A program made the position numbers and the translations under genes. Shown here piece after piece: positions 42,628 to 53,755 of a stretch of 64,000 nt of DNA. The stretch is from positions 124,001-188,000 of the forward strand of contig NZ_LR890047.1 in assembly GCF_904848675.1 (NCBI RefSeq). The letters run 5' to 3'. The DNA is from Profftia tarda. Its GTDB lineage: Bacteria; Pseudomonadota; Gammaproteobacteria; Enterobacterales; Enterobacteriaceae. Numbering within the stretch: the first letter of the stretch is position 1; each line of letters opens with the position of its first letter. The notes below the pieces were generated by a model that was not told the DNA's origin, searched no databases, and saw nothing but the letters and a program-made list of their open reading frames with translations.

Positions 42628-43086
42628 TTAATATGCGTAAGGATTAGGATATCCCAATGCCTGCATTATTTCAGCTTCTAAAGATTCCATCTCTTCTGCT
42701 TCTTTATTTAGTATGTGGTCATATCCTAGTAGATGTAGAGCGCCATGGACTACCATGTGTGCCCAATGTGATATGGGTGTAATGTTTTGCTCTTTTGCTT
42801 CTCTTTCAACTATTTGACGACAGATGATGATATCTCCTAATAGATCAAGGTTAACGTCTTCAGGACCTTTAAATGAAAATGATAACACGTTCGTTGGTTT
42901 ATTCTCGCCGCGGTAGGTCATATTCAGTGCATGGCTTTCATGGCAGTCAACCAAGCGCACAGTGACTTCTATTTTTTTCTGACACTGCCTGAGGCTAGCT
43001 TCTAGCCAGTGATGAAAATAATCTTTATTAGGTAACCCATCATTATTTTTGCAGGCGACTTGTAGATCTAGTGTTATATTACTCAT
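42628..43086 (-). CDS. ybeY: Endoribonuclease YbeY
   Basis: Zinc-dependent RNase for 16S rRNA 3'-end maturation and ribosome quality control. 152 aa (155 in E. coli). The metal site H-x3-H-x5-H is complete in VVHGALHLLGYDH, and the conserved Arg-Gly segment is TYRGENKPTNVLSF. First gene of the remaining ybeY-corC-lnt operon. In E. coli ybeZ and miaB precede it; neither is visible in the 1.3 kb upstream, so the operon has been cut at this end and its promoter must be new or displaced. Confidence 0.96.
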   Translation of the reverse strand: MSNITLDLQVACKNNDGLPNKDYFHHWLEASLRQCQKKIEVTVRLVDCHESHALNMTYRGENKPTNVLSFSFKGPEDVNLDLLGDIIICRQIVEREAKEQNITPISHWAHMVVHGALHLLGYDHILNKEAEEMESLEAEIMQALGYPNPYAY

Positions 43087-44431
43087 CTTAATCTTTTAAA
43101 ATAAAATCATGTCAGAAAATTTGATGATATTATATTCTTTGTTGTTATAACTGCTATTTATTCAGAACTTCAGAATTTTATGAATTAAAATTTTTCTGAT
43201 ATTTATCATATAACTTTGTGAAGATTAGTATTATGTAGAATAAGGCACGAACTAAGAAGATCCCAATCCGGAATTTCTGTTTCAGAGAAAACTCGAGGGG
43301 ATTTTTTTATATTTTATAGAATAATCTTTGCTCATATTATGTCTAATAAAAGCTCAATGATAGGCTTGCAGTAATTCTGAAAAGTATTACGATCTAGTTT
43401 AATTAAAAGAATACTCATATGCCTCTTATTAAGGCATAATATCGATGTCAAACGATATTGTAAATATTAGATCGCAACAGAAGAGGATTTATTTGATCAT
43501 AGGCATCTAGTTTATCTCTATGTTCTATAAATTTTTTATAGTTTGATTTATAATTTACATAAGTGTAAATAAGTTCATTTTTACAATCTTAGTCGTTATA
43601 AATACTTTATGCAATATACTACATTTACTTAGTATAACATAATGTTTCTTTTAAATATCCCTAATACTATAAACCTTTTAAGATTGGTATTATACATAAT
43701 TTATTAACTGAGTATCTTCTTTAATGGGTTTTAATGTTTAAGTATATCATTGATTACTTCTTCAATAAAATTCTAGATGATATCATGACGGTGCAGCATA
43801 GATATTGCAATAAATTTTAAATTTATATCGGCAGACTTTTATGGAGTGCTCAGAGAAGGGTAAAAATAATAAATTTATTCATTTAATAGATCCATTATCA
43901 TTTTTGAATATTGCTTAAAAGTACTATTAAGATGGATAATGCTCATTTTCTATCGATAGACTAACGTCTAAATAATCACGAATAATATTGTCAGCAGATG
44001 TATTTGCCTAGATGTTCTCCTATTGTCAATAGATTAATAGTTACGTGAAATTTAATGATAGAAACTAAATTCTAAAAAATATTTGTTTATAATATTATTA
44101 GTCAACCTAATATATTGATCTATTTAATAAATTTTTAGATATATTATTATCAATAACGAGCACTTACTTGCTTAATAGTATTTAGATAGTTAAATCCGTA
44201 ATAAGATTCTAAAAAATTTATTATTTTCCAATTTATTTGATGATCCATGTATGCCAATGAATATTATGCTTTTTCTTATAAAACAGAGAATAATTTTCTA
44301 GAAAAATAATCGTACTTTATATAATAATAACCCATAAAATTTCTATAATTTAAGCTATATACTTAAGTATATAGATATTGCTGAAGTTCGTTCTCATAAA
44401 AACTTTGATCTAATAAAAATACTCTTAAATG
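43087..44431. other. Spacer between ybeY and erpA
   Basis: The site of the lost ybeZ-miaB end of the operon; no PhoH-like or MiaB-like residues are recognisable. Two adjacent small hairpins (TATGCCT/AGGCATA, 43418-43438, and AATATCG/CGATATT, 43438-43459) lie about 330 nt upstream of ybeY. A 20-bp A/T palindrome behind erpA is listed separately. Confidence 0.6.
44355..44374 (-). terminator. 20-bp A/T palindrome behind erpA
   Basis: CTATATACTTAAGTATATAG, an exact dyad, starts 57 nt after the erpA stop. As RNA it gives an 8-bp stem with a TTAA loop. Terminator position, but no long T-run follows on the minus strand; one such palindrome could occur by chance in this much A/T sequence. Confidence 0.45.
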
Positions 44432-44776
44432 TTAGACGCTAAAGGATAATCCACAGCTGCATGTAGTCTTGGCATTAGGGTTTGTAACAATAAATTGTGA
44501 TCCTTCTAGTGTTTCAATATAGTCAACAGATCCATCAAATAGATATTGTACACTAATCGGATCAATAATCATCATAACACCATATTGCTCAATAACTATA
44601 TCTTCCTCATGAACTTTATCGTCTAACGTAAAACAGTACTTGAATCCACTACATCCACCACCGTTAATGTAGACTCGCAGCTTAATATTAGATCTTTCTT
44701 TGTCTGGAATGAGTACCTTTAATTTATTAGCTGCAGCTTCAGTGCAATGTAATGGCAAAGTAATATCTTTATTCAT
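44432..44776 (-). CDS. erpA: Iron-sulfur cluster carrier ErpA
   Basis: A-type carrier that delivers [4Fe-4S] clusters to enzymes, including those of isoprenoid synthesis and respiration. 114 aa, the E. coli length. The three cluster ligands are present: Cys in GGGCSGFKY and C-x-C in TTCSCGLSF at the C-terminus. The start has GGAG about 7 nt upstream. Isolated: hemL and clcA, its E. coli neighbours, are missing. Functionally linked to GrxD in this window. Confidence 0.97.
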   Translation of the reverse strand: MNKDITLPLHCTEAAANKLKVLIPDKERSNIKLRVYINGGGCSGFKYCFTLDDKVHEEDIVIEQYGVMMIIDPISVQYLFDGSVDYIETLEGSQFIVTNPNAKTTCSCGLSFSV

Positions 44777-45764
44777 TTGTTACTCCAAGAACTGTTGGTA
44801 AAGAAAGTATTCTATATTTAATAGTTATTCAAATGTAGAGAAATATATTGAAATAATGCTGATTCTCATAGTTATTATTTAGTGATCGATAATATGTCTG
44901 TAAAAGTCTATCTTGTCAGTAATGGTGTCTTTTGAAGTTGTTAATGATCATCATATTAATGATCCATTGTTAATACTAAAGCATCTTTTATGATCTCTAC
45001 AATAAATAATTTTTTTAATTATAATGGTAATTTGTCTGATCCTATCTGTATCTAAAGTTATATATAACAAAAAATAATTATATTAATTGCTCATATCATT
45101 GTATTTGCATTTTTACTGTTTATAACACGCAGAGTATAGGATCTAGATCAAATAAGACAGATACTTAAATTTATTTTTGTTATTTTGTTAGATTGTTGCA
45201 TTAATTTCTCTTGTTATTCTAAGGAATATTTTTAATTATAATATTTTGTATTAGCAGCATAGCTTAGAAATAGATCTCATAAACATATATAATGCATTGC
45301 AATATACAAAATATGGAGTTAGAATAAATATTGCAGTTTATATAGTCCAGACCATAGAGTAATTTTGTTCACTTATTATCATTTCTATAGAGAGGTTAAC
45401 TCTCTAGATTTGATGCTCTTGATATTTTTGTTAAAATTTTATCACTATGGTTGATTAGACAAATACAGGATATGATGGTATTTAACCTATGGTAGACTAG
45501 CTTTGTATTAGTGTTTTTATATATACTCCTGATGATTGCATCAGATATTTATGGCTATTTATTTTATGATTTTTATTTGTAAAATAAAAATATATTTTAA
45601 GAGAATGATCTATATTCATCAATAAATGATGAATAGGATTTTTATTTTATAAAAAATTATATCTTACATTAAAGTTATACATATTAGTCTGACCATCACA
45701 TGCAAGATATGTTACATGTTCATATAATTATGATGGTCCTCACTTCATAAAAAGATGTATGATA
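44777..45764. other. Spacer between erpA and ydiK
   Basis: No gene recognised. It contains a terminator-like hairpin with a T-rich tail on the plus strand (45613-45635) although no plus-strand gene lies before it, and an imperfect structure right behind ydiK (arms GACCATCA 45691-45698 and TGATGGTC 45731-45738 enclosing CATG/CATG). Confidence 0.6.
45613..45635 (+). terminator. Orphan terminator-like hairpin
   Basis: TATTCATCA, loop ATAAA, TGATGAATA, then GGATTTTTATTTTAT: a perfect 9-bp stem with a T-rich tail on the plus strand. There is no plus-strand gene within about 1 kb upstream, so it may be the terminator of a deleted gene. On the minus strand it lies 130 nt behind ydiK. Confidence 0.45.
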
Positions 45765-46868
45765 TTACTTATTATTTAGTTTTTGAACAACTGGCTTTTC
45801 CTCTAAGTCTAGCTTGGGAATTTCATACATCCATGAAGATATTAAAAGATAAGAAACTGCAAGTACAACAGGGCCTATAAAAAGTCCTATCATACCGAAC
45901 GCCAGTAAACCACCTATCACTCCTGATAGGATAAGGATCGTCGGTAAAGTTGCACCCATTCGGATCATCAATGCTGGCCGTACAAAATTGTCCAATGTAC
46001 CAACTATACAACTCCATACTATAAGGAGAGAGCCTCGGGTGCTCTCTCCAATCCAGTAAAGCCATAAGATAGCAGGAATTAGTACTAATAACGGACCAAG
46101 TTGTGCAAGACAGCAAATAAACATGAATACTGTCAGTAGCATTGCGTAGTCGATACCGCTGATAGTGAGTCCAATACCGCCTAGAATTGACTGTACTAGG
46201 GCTGTCACGACAACGCCTAGTGCAACTGCACGAATAGCTTTCGTTGCTAGAGTGACAGCATCTGCTCCACTTTGAGCAGCTAAACGTATTGCAAATTTAC
46301 GGACACCTAATGCTACTTCTTCTCCTCTACTGTATAACAAGGCGCTAAATAATAGCATTAGCGAGCAATGCAGTAAAAAAGATCCAACGTGAGCCACTTG
46401 TGCCACAAACCAGGTAATTGTTTGGCCAATGTATGGCTGAATCTTAGATATAATGATACTACTTCCACTCGTTAAAATAGAATGCCAACTCTTATATATT
46501 CTATGACCAATGGCAGGAATTTTTTCAAGAAAAAGTAGATCGGGCATCGACCAGTGTTTAGCTGAGGATGCCCATACTAAAATAGGATGACTATTATCGA
46601 TTAAGCTACAAATAATTAAAGCAATGGGGAGAATTAAAAACAGAAGCAGTAAGATCGTCATAATGCAGACTGCTATCCAGCGCTTACCGCAAAATATATT
46701 TTGTAGCTTTATCAGTATAGGCCAAGTCGCAATGACTATCATGCTAGCCCATGTAAATTCAAAAATAAACGGCCTGACCACCCATAAACAGGAAAATATC
46801 ATGAGCGATATAAATAAAACCCCAAAGATTATTCGGGGTAAATCGTATTGTTTAATATTGTTATGCAT
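45765..46868 (-). CDS. ydiK: AI-2E family membrane protein YdiK
   Basis: Inner-membrane permease-like protein of the AI-2E transporter (PerM/TqsA) family; the substrate of YdiK itself is unknown. 367 aa (370 in E. coli) with about eight hydrophobic helices. Family landmarks run in order: MLLFSALLYSRGEEV, AIRAVALGVVVTALVQSILGGIGL, GTLDNFVRP, LSGVIGGLLAFGMIGLFIGPV. Retention of a poorly characterised transporter in a reduced genome is notable. In E. coli ydiK is divergent from ydiJ and menI; the same arrangement is hinted at here by a menI fossil 0.6 kb upstream on the other strand. Confidence 0.94.
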   Translation of the reverse strand: MHNNIKQYDLPRIIFGVLFISLMIFSCLWVVRPFIFEFTWASMIVIATWPILIKLQNIFCGKRWIAVCIMTILLLLFLILPIALIICSLIDNSHPILVWASSAKHWSMPDLLFLEKIPAIGHRIYKSWHSILTSGSSIIISKIQPYIGQTITWFVAQVAHVGSFLLHCSLMLLFSALLYSRGEEVALGVRKFAIRLAAQSGADAVTLATKAIRAVALGVVVTALVQSILGGIGLTISGIDYAMLLTVFMFICCLAQLGPLLVLIPAILWLYWIGESTRGSLLIVWSCIVGTLDNFVRPALMIRMGATLPTILILSGVIGGLLAFGMIGLFIGPVVLAVSYLLISSWMYEIPKLDLEEKPVVQKLNNK

Positions 46869-48789
46869 TTTCGATTCATTCCTACAAAAATTTTTAGTCC
46901 TTCATTCTTATAATAATCTATCGTATATCAAAACTTGATTATATCATGTATAATCATTGCTAATATTTTTTGGAATATACATTTAAAGATCAGGCATAAA
47001 TTATAAGAAATATAAATAGGTTATCTTCTATTTACATGCATAGGAATTGGCAATTCCTATCTAATATTAGGGAATATAAATACTATTTTCTGTTTAACTT
47101 GATATAGGTGGGTTGTATACTTTAATCTTATAGAAAATTTGCACCTGCATTCTATTTCTAACACTTATTCAAAAACCTTTCAAAAATATTGCGAGGTAGG
47201 ATGTAGAATGAATAATATTATGATCTGAGAGATAAGAATTTTTTAGAGATCTGATAATCACCGAAGGCTCTTATAATAAAAGATATAAGCTAATAACTGT
47301 AAAGAATATTAATTATAAGATATGATCATATTTCTATATTTATATCATCAAGCTTTACCAAACATCTTGCTGTGACTCTGTAATTAATATTTTCATAGTG
47401 TTTATAAATAACCTGCTGTATGTTCTTATACGCAAGGTTAATATTGAAATATTTTAATACATATTGCTACAACATTCTTTTCGGTTCCTTTAAATGTTAC
47501 ACAAAGAAATAGCATACTCTTGTTTGAGAAATAGCAATACTATTTTAGAGTATACTCTGCAACAGTTAAGTAACAAAATTTATTATATAGAGATGGTACA
47601 TGGTGACAACAACCTGATTGGATTGATCTCATCCCATGAATTATTGGGATGTTTTATGTATACATGTGGAAAACAATTAATAGTTTCTGTATATTAATGT
47701 ATGCTATAAAAATCCTATGTAGAGGATCTCAAGACTTAGAATTTGCGATTACTCTATATATCAAGAATCCTTTAAGAAATATATTGATATTGAAAAATAA
47801 GTTAGTGCCAAGTAGATAAAAATTGTATAGTGCCATTAAGTATATAGTTGAATGATCTATTTTATCTGTGTGCTTTGACTAATTTATATACAAATTTAAT
47901 TTATTATTGGGTTTATCTCGTTATAATAAGCACCCTCAATTTTTCTTTATATTCCTTGTATTAAACTGAGATATTCTCTTAATTATAATATTATTTAGCA
48001 CATTATAGTTTTTATATTTATTCCTATAAATATGGGTTGTATTCATGAAATCATATACCTTAGTTTTGTCGAAAGGAGATTCAATATTTTATCTAAAAGA
48101 CTATTTCTTCTATTTTTGTACTATAAAATTTAAGCAGTCTATCCGCTATAATAAGACATCATGCATTCAGACAGATAGCTAGAAATATCAGATTCGATTG
48201 ATTTATTTTATTTTGGTCTCATTTATTTTGCGTGCAGATAGATATTAATTGGCCAATAATGCAAAGAGATGAAATAACAGAGATCCATTGCGTTTATCCC
48301 TTTTATCTTATCAAGATCATTTTATGGATATCATCTATTTGTTTTTAATTTTTATTAAAAATATTCTATTTCGATAAATTATATAAATCTATTAATTAAA
48401 TGAACAAAATACTCATCGATTAATAATCTTTTAAATATTTTTAGTATTATCATACTAATATTAGTATATATCTCTATATGATAGTAGTTATTAATTGCAT
48501 TAATAAAACGTTTTCTCTGCTTGGTAAGCTATGATTTTATTAATTATTATAATCCAGTAAATTATAAGTGCTGAGAATAAATATAATATTTCATTAGATT
48601 AAAAGAGACAGTTATTTTAATTACTTTATTATAGGTAAATACCATATGTTCTTCGGTTCCAGATATACTATTTTGATTAGAGAATATCTGATATAAGATT
48701 GATTTAATAAGCCAATTTTATTGATATAAATATTTCATTATATAAGAGAAGCAATAATATTGCGAGTATCCTGCAATAAGGAGATTAAT
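46869..48789. other. Spacer between ydiK and zwf, with a menI fossil
   Basis: ydiJ (about 3 kb in E. coli) would lie between ydiK and menI and is gone without trace. A dyad AGGAATTG-g-CAATTCCT with 10-bp arms occupies 47040-47060. The menI fossil at about 47494-47780 is listed separately. About 1 kb of featureless A+T-rich sequence then leads to zwf. Confidence 0.6.
47494..47780 (+). pseudogene. menI: Decayed menI/ydiI (hotdog thioesterase) remnant
   Basis: The first part is a 67-codon frame (47494-47697). Its middle reads MVHGDNNLIGLISSHELLG then CFMYTCGKQLIV, against LLHGGASVVLAESIGSVAG and YLCTEGEQKVV in E. coli MenI: the catalytic-loop HG, a Ser, a Gly and the T-x-G-x-Q-x-x-V spacing are kept with one extra residue. 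About 20 residues are deleted before the HG. Downstream, in another frame (from about 47718), LCRGSQDLEFAITLYI resembles LHLGSRHQVWQIEIF. Synteny agrees: in E. coli menI and ydiJ lie divergent to ydiK, the same strand relation as here. Probably dead. Confidence 0.5.
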
Positions 48790-50241
48790 ATGGAACTGAC
48801 GTTAACAGCGCATGCCTGTGACGTAGTCATTTTCGGCGCAAAGGGCGATCTATCCTGCCGTAAACTATTACCTGCCCTCTACAAATTAGAAAAAGCTGGT
48901 CACATCCATTTGGATACTCGTATTATTGGCGTTGGTAGAGCAGCATGGGATAAAGATATATATAAAACTGTTGTTCGTAAATCCCTGGATACTTTTCTTG
49001 AAGAAAAAGTTGATGACATCCTTTGGCTTAGGTTAAGTACACGCCTGTATTTTTGTGACCTTGATGTGCATGATACTCATAATTTCATAAATCTAGCTAA
49101 AATAATAGATCAGAAAAAAAATATTAATATTTATTATTTAGCAATGCCACCAACCACTTTCGGTGCGATTTTCAAAGGTTTATATACATCAGGATTAAAT
49201 AAAAAAACAAGTCGTATTGTCATGGAAAAACCTCTTGGTACAGATTTACAATCTTCACGACTCATAAATAATGAGCTGGCTAAATTTTTCGATGAATCTC
49301 AAGTGTACCGCATTGATCACTACCTTGGTAAAGAAACAGTTCTAAATTTAATGGCATTGCGTTTTGCTAATTCCTTATTTGCTAATAACTGGGACAACAG
49401 CATTATTGATTACGTGCAGATCACCGTAGCTGAAGAGGTGGGAATAGAAGGACGTTGGGGATACTTTGATTCAGTTGGTCAGATGCGTGACATGGTCCAA
49501 AATCATCTACTACAGATCCTTACTATTATTGCTATGTCACCACCCTCTGATCTCTCTAGTGATCGTATTCGTGACGAAAAAGTAAAAGTATTACGTGCTA
49601 TGCGTCGTATCGATTCTTCTAACGTTCGTGATACTACAGTGCGTGGTCAGTACACTTCGGGAATTATTCAAGGCAAGAAAGTGCCGGGCTATCTAGAAGA
49701 AAAAGGTGCTAACAAAAACAGTCATACCGAAACCTTTGTATCTATTCGAGTAGATATTGATAATTGTCGGTGGACCGGTGTTCCCTTTTATTTGTGTACC
49801 GGTAAGCGTATGTCATACAAATATTCTGAAGTAGTTCTTTTTTTTAAGAACCCACTGATCAATTTGTTCACTGAGTCTTGTAAAAATCTGCCGCGTAATA
49901 AACTGAGGATCCGTTTGCATTCTGATGCAGGTATTCAAATTGAAATCCTGCATAAAATGCCAGGTATAGAAAACAAGTACCGGTTGCAAACAACCACATT
50001 AGATCTTAAGATTTTAGATATCTGTCATCAAGCAAATTTACCGGATGCTTATGAGCGTTTATTGCTAGAAATAATGCGCGGTATCCAAGTACTATTCGTT
50101 CGTCGTGACGAAGTTGAAGAAGCATGGAAATGGGTTGATTCTATTGAGGAAGCTTGGTCTACCGATAATGAATATCCCCAGCCATACGAAGCGGGAACTT
50201 GGGGGCCACGAGCTTCTTACAGAATGATCCCAAAAGAGTAA
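48790..50241 (+). CDS. zwf: Glucose-6-phosphate 1-dehydrogenase
   Basis: First step of the oxidative pentose phosphate pathway, making NADPH. I start at the Met of MELTLTAHACD, which has AAGGAG with a 6-nt spacer; the frame extends ten codons upstream. 483 aa against 491: the C-terminus stops at SYRMIPKE where E. coli has nine further residues. The Rossmann motif is FGAKGDLSCRKLLP, the catalytic signature is RIDHYLGKETV, and EKPLGTD is present. Co-directional with pgl after 91 nt, so probably one operon. Confidence 0.97.
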   Translation: MELTLTAHACDVVIFGAKGDLSCRKLLPALYKLEKAGHIHLDTRIIGVGRAAWDKDIYKTVVRKSLDTFLEEKVDDILWLRLSTRLYFCDLDVHDTHNFINLAKIIDQKKNINIYYLAMPPTTFGAIFKGLYTSGLNKKTSRIVMEKPLGTDLQSSRLINNELAKFFDESQVYRIDHYLGKETVLNLMALRFANSLFANNWDNSIIDYVQITVAEEVGIEGRWGYFDSVGQMRDMVQNHLLQILTIIAMSPPSDLSSDRIRDEKVKVLRAMRRIDSSNVRDTTVRGQYTSGIIQGKKVPGYLEEKGANKNSHTETFVSIRVDIDNCRWTGVPFYLCTGKRMSYKYSEVVLFFKNPLINLFTESCKNLPRNKLRIRLHSDAGIQIEILHKMPGIENKYRLQTTTLDLKILDICHQANLPDAYERLLLEIMRGIQVLFVRRDEVEEAWKWVDSIEEAWSTDNEYPQPYEAGTWGPRASYRMIPKE

Positions 50242-50332
50242 ATCATAAAAATATAACATAAGTTAAGAATTTTAGAGTATACTATAATAGTACGCTTATA
50301 TTGAATGAGTATTTCAAGTTAGGAGTATATAC

Positions 50333-51028
50333 ATGATTAGTTTTCAGGAATTTCCTAACGTAGATAAAATCAACAAATATTTTTCTGAAAAAATTGCTGT
50401 AGCCTTGAGCAACATGGTGTCACGTCATGGAAAAGCTAGCTTAGTAGTTTCTGGTGGCAGTACGCCATTGGAATTGTTTAAATCTTTAGCTAAAATAAAC
50501 ATTCAGTGGTCTAAAGTTATAATAACTTTAGCAGATGAGCGTTGGGTCGATCCAATTGATGATTCTAGCAACGAAAAGCTAGTGCGCGAATACTTACTAA
50601 AAGATTATGCGTCAGATGCTGAATTTATTAGTTTAAAAAATAATTGCGCGAATCCTTTTACTGGATCCTTATATACTGAACATGCGCTAGATGCTATTGC
50701 GCGTCCGTTCGATATTGTAGTTCTAGGTATGGGTGATGATGGACATACTGCGTCTTTATTTCCTGGTGTAGATAATTTAGATACGGCTCTTTCGATGAAT
50801 TCTGGGAGAATTTGCATTGGGATAAGACCAATTACTGCAAGGTTCGATCGTATTACCTTAACACTGCCAGCGCTACTTAATAGCCGCAATATTTACCTAT
50901 ATTTTACAGGAAATACTAAGCTTGATATTTATCAGCGTGCGACCCAAGGAACAGATCTGAGTGAGCTGCCAATCCGTGCTATTTTACAACAAAATACAAC
51001 ACCGGTGCACGTATATTGGACATCATAA
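50333..51028 (+). CDS. pgl: 6-phosphogluconolactonase, DevB/NagB type
   Basis: Hydrolyses 6-phosphogluconolactone, the step after Zwf. 231 aa. Motifs of the NagB-like lactonase family: VSGGSTPLELF, LADERWVDP with SNEKLVREYL, and GMGDDGHTASLFPG. This is not the seven-bladed propeller lactonase (YbhE) that E. coli uses; the zwf-linked DevB type is common in other gammaproteobacteria. TTAGGAG precedes the ATG by 8 nt. Directly behind zwf. No intact gnd follows, so the third enzyme must be encoded elsewhere or be missing. Confidence 0.93.
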   Translation: MISFQEFPNVDKINKYFSEKIAVALSNMVSRHGKASLVVSGGSTPLELFKSLAKINIQWSKVIITLADERWVDPIDDSSNEKLVREYLLKDYASDAEFISLKNNCANPFTGSLYTEHALDAIARPFDIVVLGMGDDGHTASLFPGVDNLDTALSMNSGRICIGIRPITARFDRITLTLPALLNSRNIYLYFTGNTKLDIYQRATQGTDLSELPIRAILQQNTTPVHVYWTS

Positions 51029-53130
51029 ATCAGCAGGGATGAATATTGCTAGCATGTACGTAAGTCTTCACATTTTTATTTATTGCTATTTTATTTTTTA
51101 TATAAAGAAGTTTATCATGCTCAAAATATAATATATTTTTAGATATCCCACATATCAACTATGGATGATATTTTTCTTATTTTAAAGAAACAATAAAAAT
51201 ATTTTTGCCTTTATAGTCAAATTTAACATAGATGCATTGATTCAATAACATATATAATTTAGCAGGTATCTAAAAAATAATAATTATCTGACTTTAGTCG
51301 ATAATGCAATAAGTTATCTCACGTTAGTTATCGCAAGCGCTTAAATGGCAGTGCTTTAGAGTGATGAATGGCATGGGAATATATTAATAAAATGTTAACT
51401 ATGCTATTTTATATATTATATCTAAAAGATAGATATTTTTTGCTGCAGTCTTATGCAGTGACTACATTTGATAATTATCATTTTCTGAATTGACTCTAAT
51501 CAAGTTCCTAAATGGTAATTAGTCTGATTAAGTTTTCAACTTAATATTACTTATCTATTATTATTTATTAGAAATAGATCTAATAGAATTTTTGCGTTTC
51601 TTAGAACTGTTTTAAATTTAGTGTTATTTAGCATGAGCTAGCTCTAGGTTATGTTATTGATATTAGTTACATCAAGGCAGCGGCATTCATATGCAATCTC
51701 CTCGGTACTGCTTAATGATAGCTATTACCAGCCCAAGGAATTAATATAGAATAAATTTATTACATAAATATAAAATAGTTTACAGTATAATGGAAGAGTA
51801 AGCGTATATTACAAGATCTTTCCTTTTATGGAAGCGTATCTTATTCTTAATATGTCGCCTGTAGTTAAAAATAAATATTAATAGCAAGAAACTTCATTGT
51901 AATTTGATTTACCACTTGATATTGATATCTTATTATATTTTTGAGCTTTAATCTATATTATTGATCTATAATGCAAAGAAATATATGGATATAACAAAGC
52001 TTATTTTATCAATTATTAAAAAAGTTCTGTTTCAGAATGCTAGTGTTTTAATGTGCTCTTGAATCACTACATAAAATAAATTAAGAAATTAGATAAAATT
52101 TATATCTTTTTAAAAGAAACAAAGAACTTCTTTAATGGACTAGCTAACATGCATTACTGCAGTATCTTATAAGTATCAGATACATTAAAATCTAATAAGG
52201 ATCTCTTGATATTATTCGTTACTATAAAGCTGTCGTACTGATAATATCTTCCAGGTATTTGCCTATTATAACATGCATTGACTTATTAAGTATATGCTAA
52301 CTTATTAGAAGTTTGATTTGTTATCATCGCATATCCTTAAATTTATATTTTTATTTATCAGTATTTTGTGAACTAGTGCTACTTAGGAGTTAAATTTAAA
52401 TATAAATAGTTTAAATATAAAAGATACAACCTCTCTAGACTCCATAATAACTCAGTTTTACTGTTGTCAACAGGTAATACCTGTAATCTTATTTTATAAT
52501 GTCTGATACATTCAAAACATAGATATATCTATATAATATTCCATGAATATCATGAAAAGTATGAACTGATATGTACTAGCTTGCATGTTCAGTGGTACCA
52601 TAAAGATAAAATCTGATATAGCAGATAAACTGAAGTTATTAAAAGGAAAGATTTTATGTATCCGCTTTTAAGTTGGGATATAAGTAATATATATGATATT
52701 AATATTCTCTAGGAGCAGAATTAATCAAATTTATACAAGATAATATTATCCCTAAATAAAGGAGGTATTTATCAGTCATAGTTATCAATTTAGATATTAT
52801 AGAGGATCTAGGAATTATTATATTATTATTTGATATTATTTCAGATATAATAGTATTTGATAAATACCATATATCCAAAGATGTTTTATGGAGTAATGAA
52901 TTATATAAATGTATTTATAGATATATATAGTCTTATACATGCAAGATGCAGAATATAATTTGTATAATTTATAATACAGGATATTATGAATATTCATTAA
53001 TACAATCAACCTATCTAAACATTAATTATTTTTAATGTGACGAATGAAACAAAGATATGCTGAGTTGTGCAGATAAAGATATCTTTTCAAGAGTTCTCTT
53101 AAAATAGGAGCTTTACTATTATAAGTATAT

Positions 53131-53156
53131 GTATCATATCATGATACTAGTATCAT
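53131..53156. repeat. Three alternating arms GTATCAT/ATGATAC
   Basis: Arm A GTATCAT (53131-53137), arm B ATGATAC (53141-53147), arm C GTATCAT (53150-53156). B can pair with either A or C, and B plus C form a 16-bp perfect palindrome. No gene adjoins it; the loops would be very short in RNA. Confidence 0.6.
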
Positions 53157-53668
53157 CAAATATATTTTCTGCTGATCTGAAATATGTTGATGTATCAAGT
53201 TTAATTAATAATAAATAGAATGATATTTTTAAGAGATACAAACTACAATAATAAGCATAATACTTGACTAAAGAATTAAGTTTATTAAAGATCTTTGCCT
53301 CATTATAGCTGAGCTATTAGATATTTTTCGTAACTTAATAGATCTTATCATTGTAAATATTAATATCGTCTTTTGCATGAATATTGATAAATATCAATCT
53401 TTTCTACGCGTTTTAAATACTATTTTACATATCTCTCGCTAAGGGTTATCCATCTTTTTATAAGTTTTGATGCTATTACTAAATATTCATAGTGCTTAAT
53501 TAGGTAGGTGTAGATATCAGTTAATGCTGATAGAGGTTATAAATAAAATTGATTAAAATAATAAAAGCATTTGTAGCAATCTAAATAAGATTAAGAAGAA
53601 TATTTTCTTAATCAAATACCTGCTTTATTTAAATAATTATTTCTCCTATGATTAGGATCATCATATTT

Positions 53669-53712
53669 TGATTAATATATAAATCTTTAGAAAATCATTT
53701 ATATATTAATCA
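53669..53712 (+). promoter_or_regulatory. 16-bp perfect inverted repeat in the metK leader
   Basis: Arms 53669-53684 (TGATTAATATATAAAT) and 53697-53712 are exact reverse complements around a 12-nt loop. The second arm ends 43 nt before the metK ATG. It could be a transcript leader hairpin, an operator or the terminator of a lost upstream gene. It does not resemble a MetJ box array or a SAM riboswitch. Confidence 0.6.
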
Positions 53713-53755
53713 TTATATATTCATAAGAACCTTATTATATGAAGGTAATAACATA

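Larger units (their letters stand above)
51029..53755. other. 2.7 kb gene desert between pgl and metK
   Basis: No gene recognised. Two small G+C-richer islands stand out, at about 51314-51376 and 51665-51740. Each has short stretches weakly reminiscent of the C-terminal region of 6-phosphogluconate dehydrogenase (QALK..., then ISSVLLNDSYYQP), but their spacing is wrong. Further on lie a triple GTATCAT/ATGATAC arrangement (53131-53156) and the long inverted repeat in front of metK. Confidence 0.55.

Noticed and set aside
11499..52767. Several full-strength AGGAGG sites in deserts (about 11504, 39344, 52762) as starts of hidden genes
   Set aside because: No start codon or reading frame follows at a usable distance, and a few such hexamers per strand are expected by chance.
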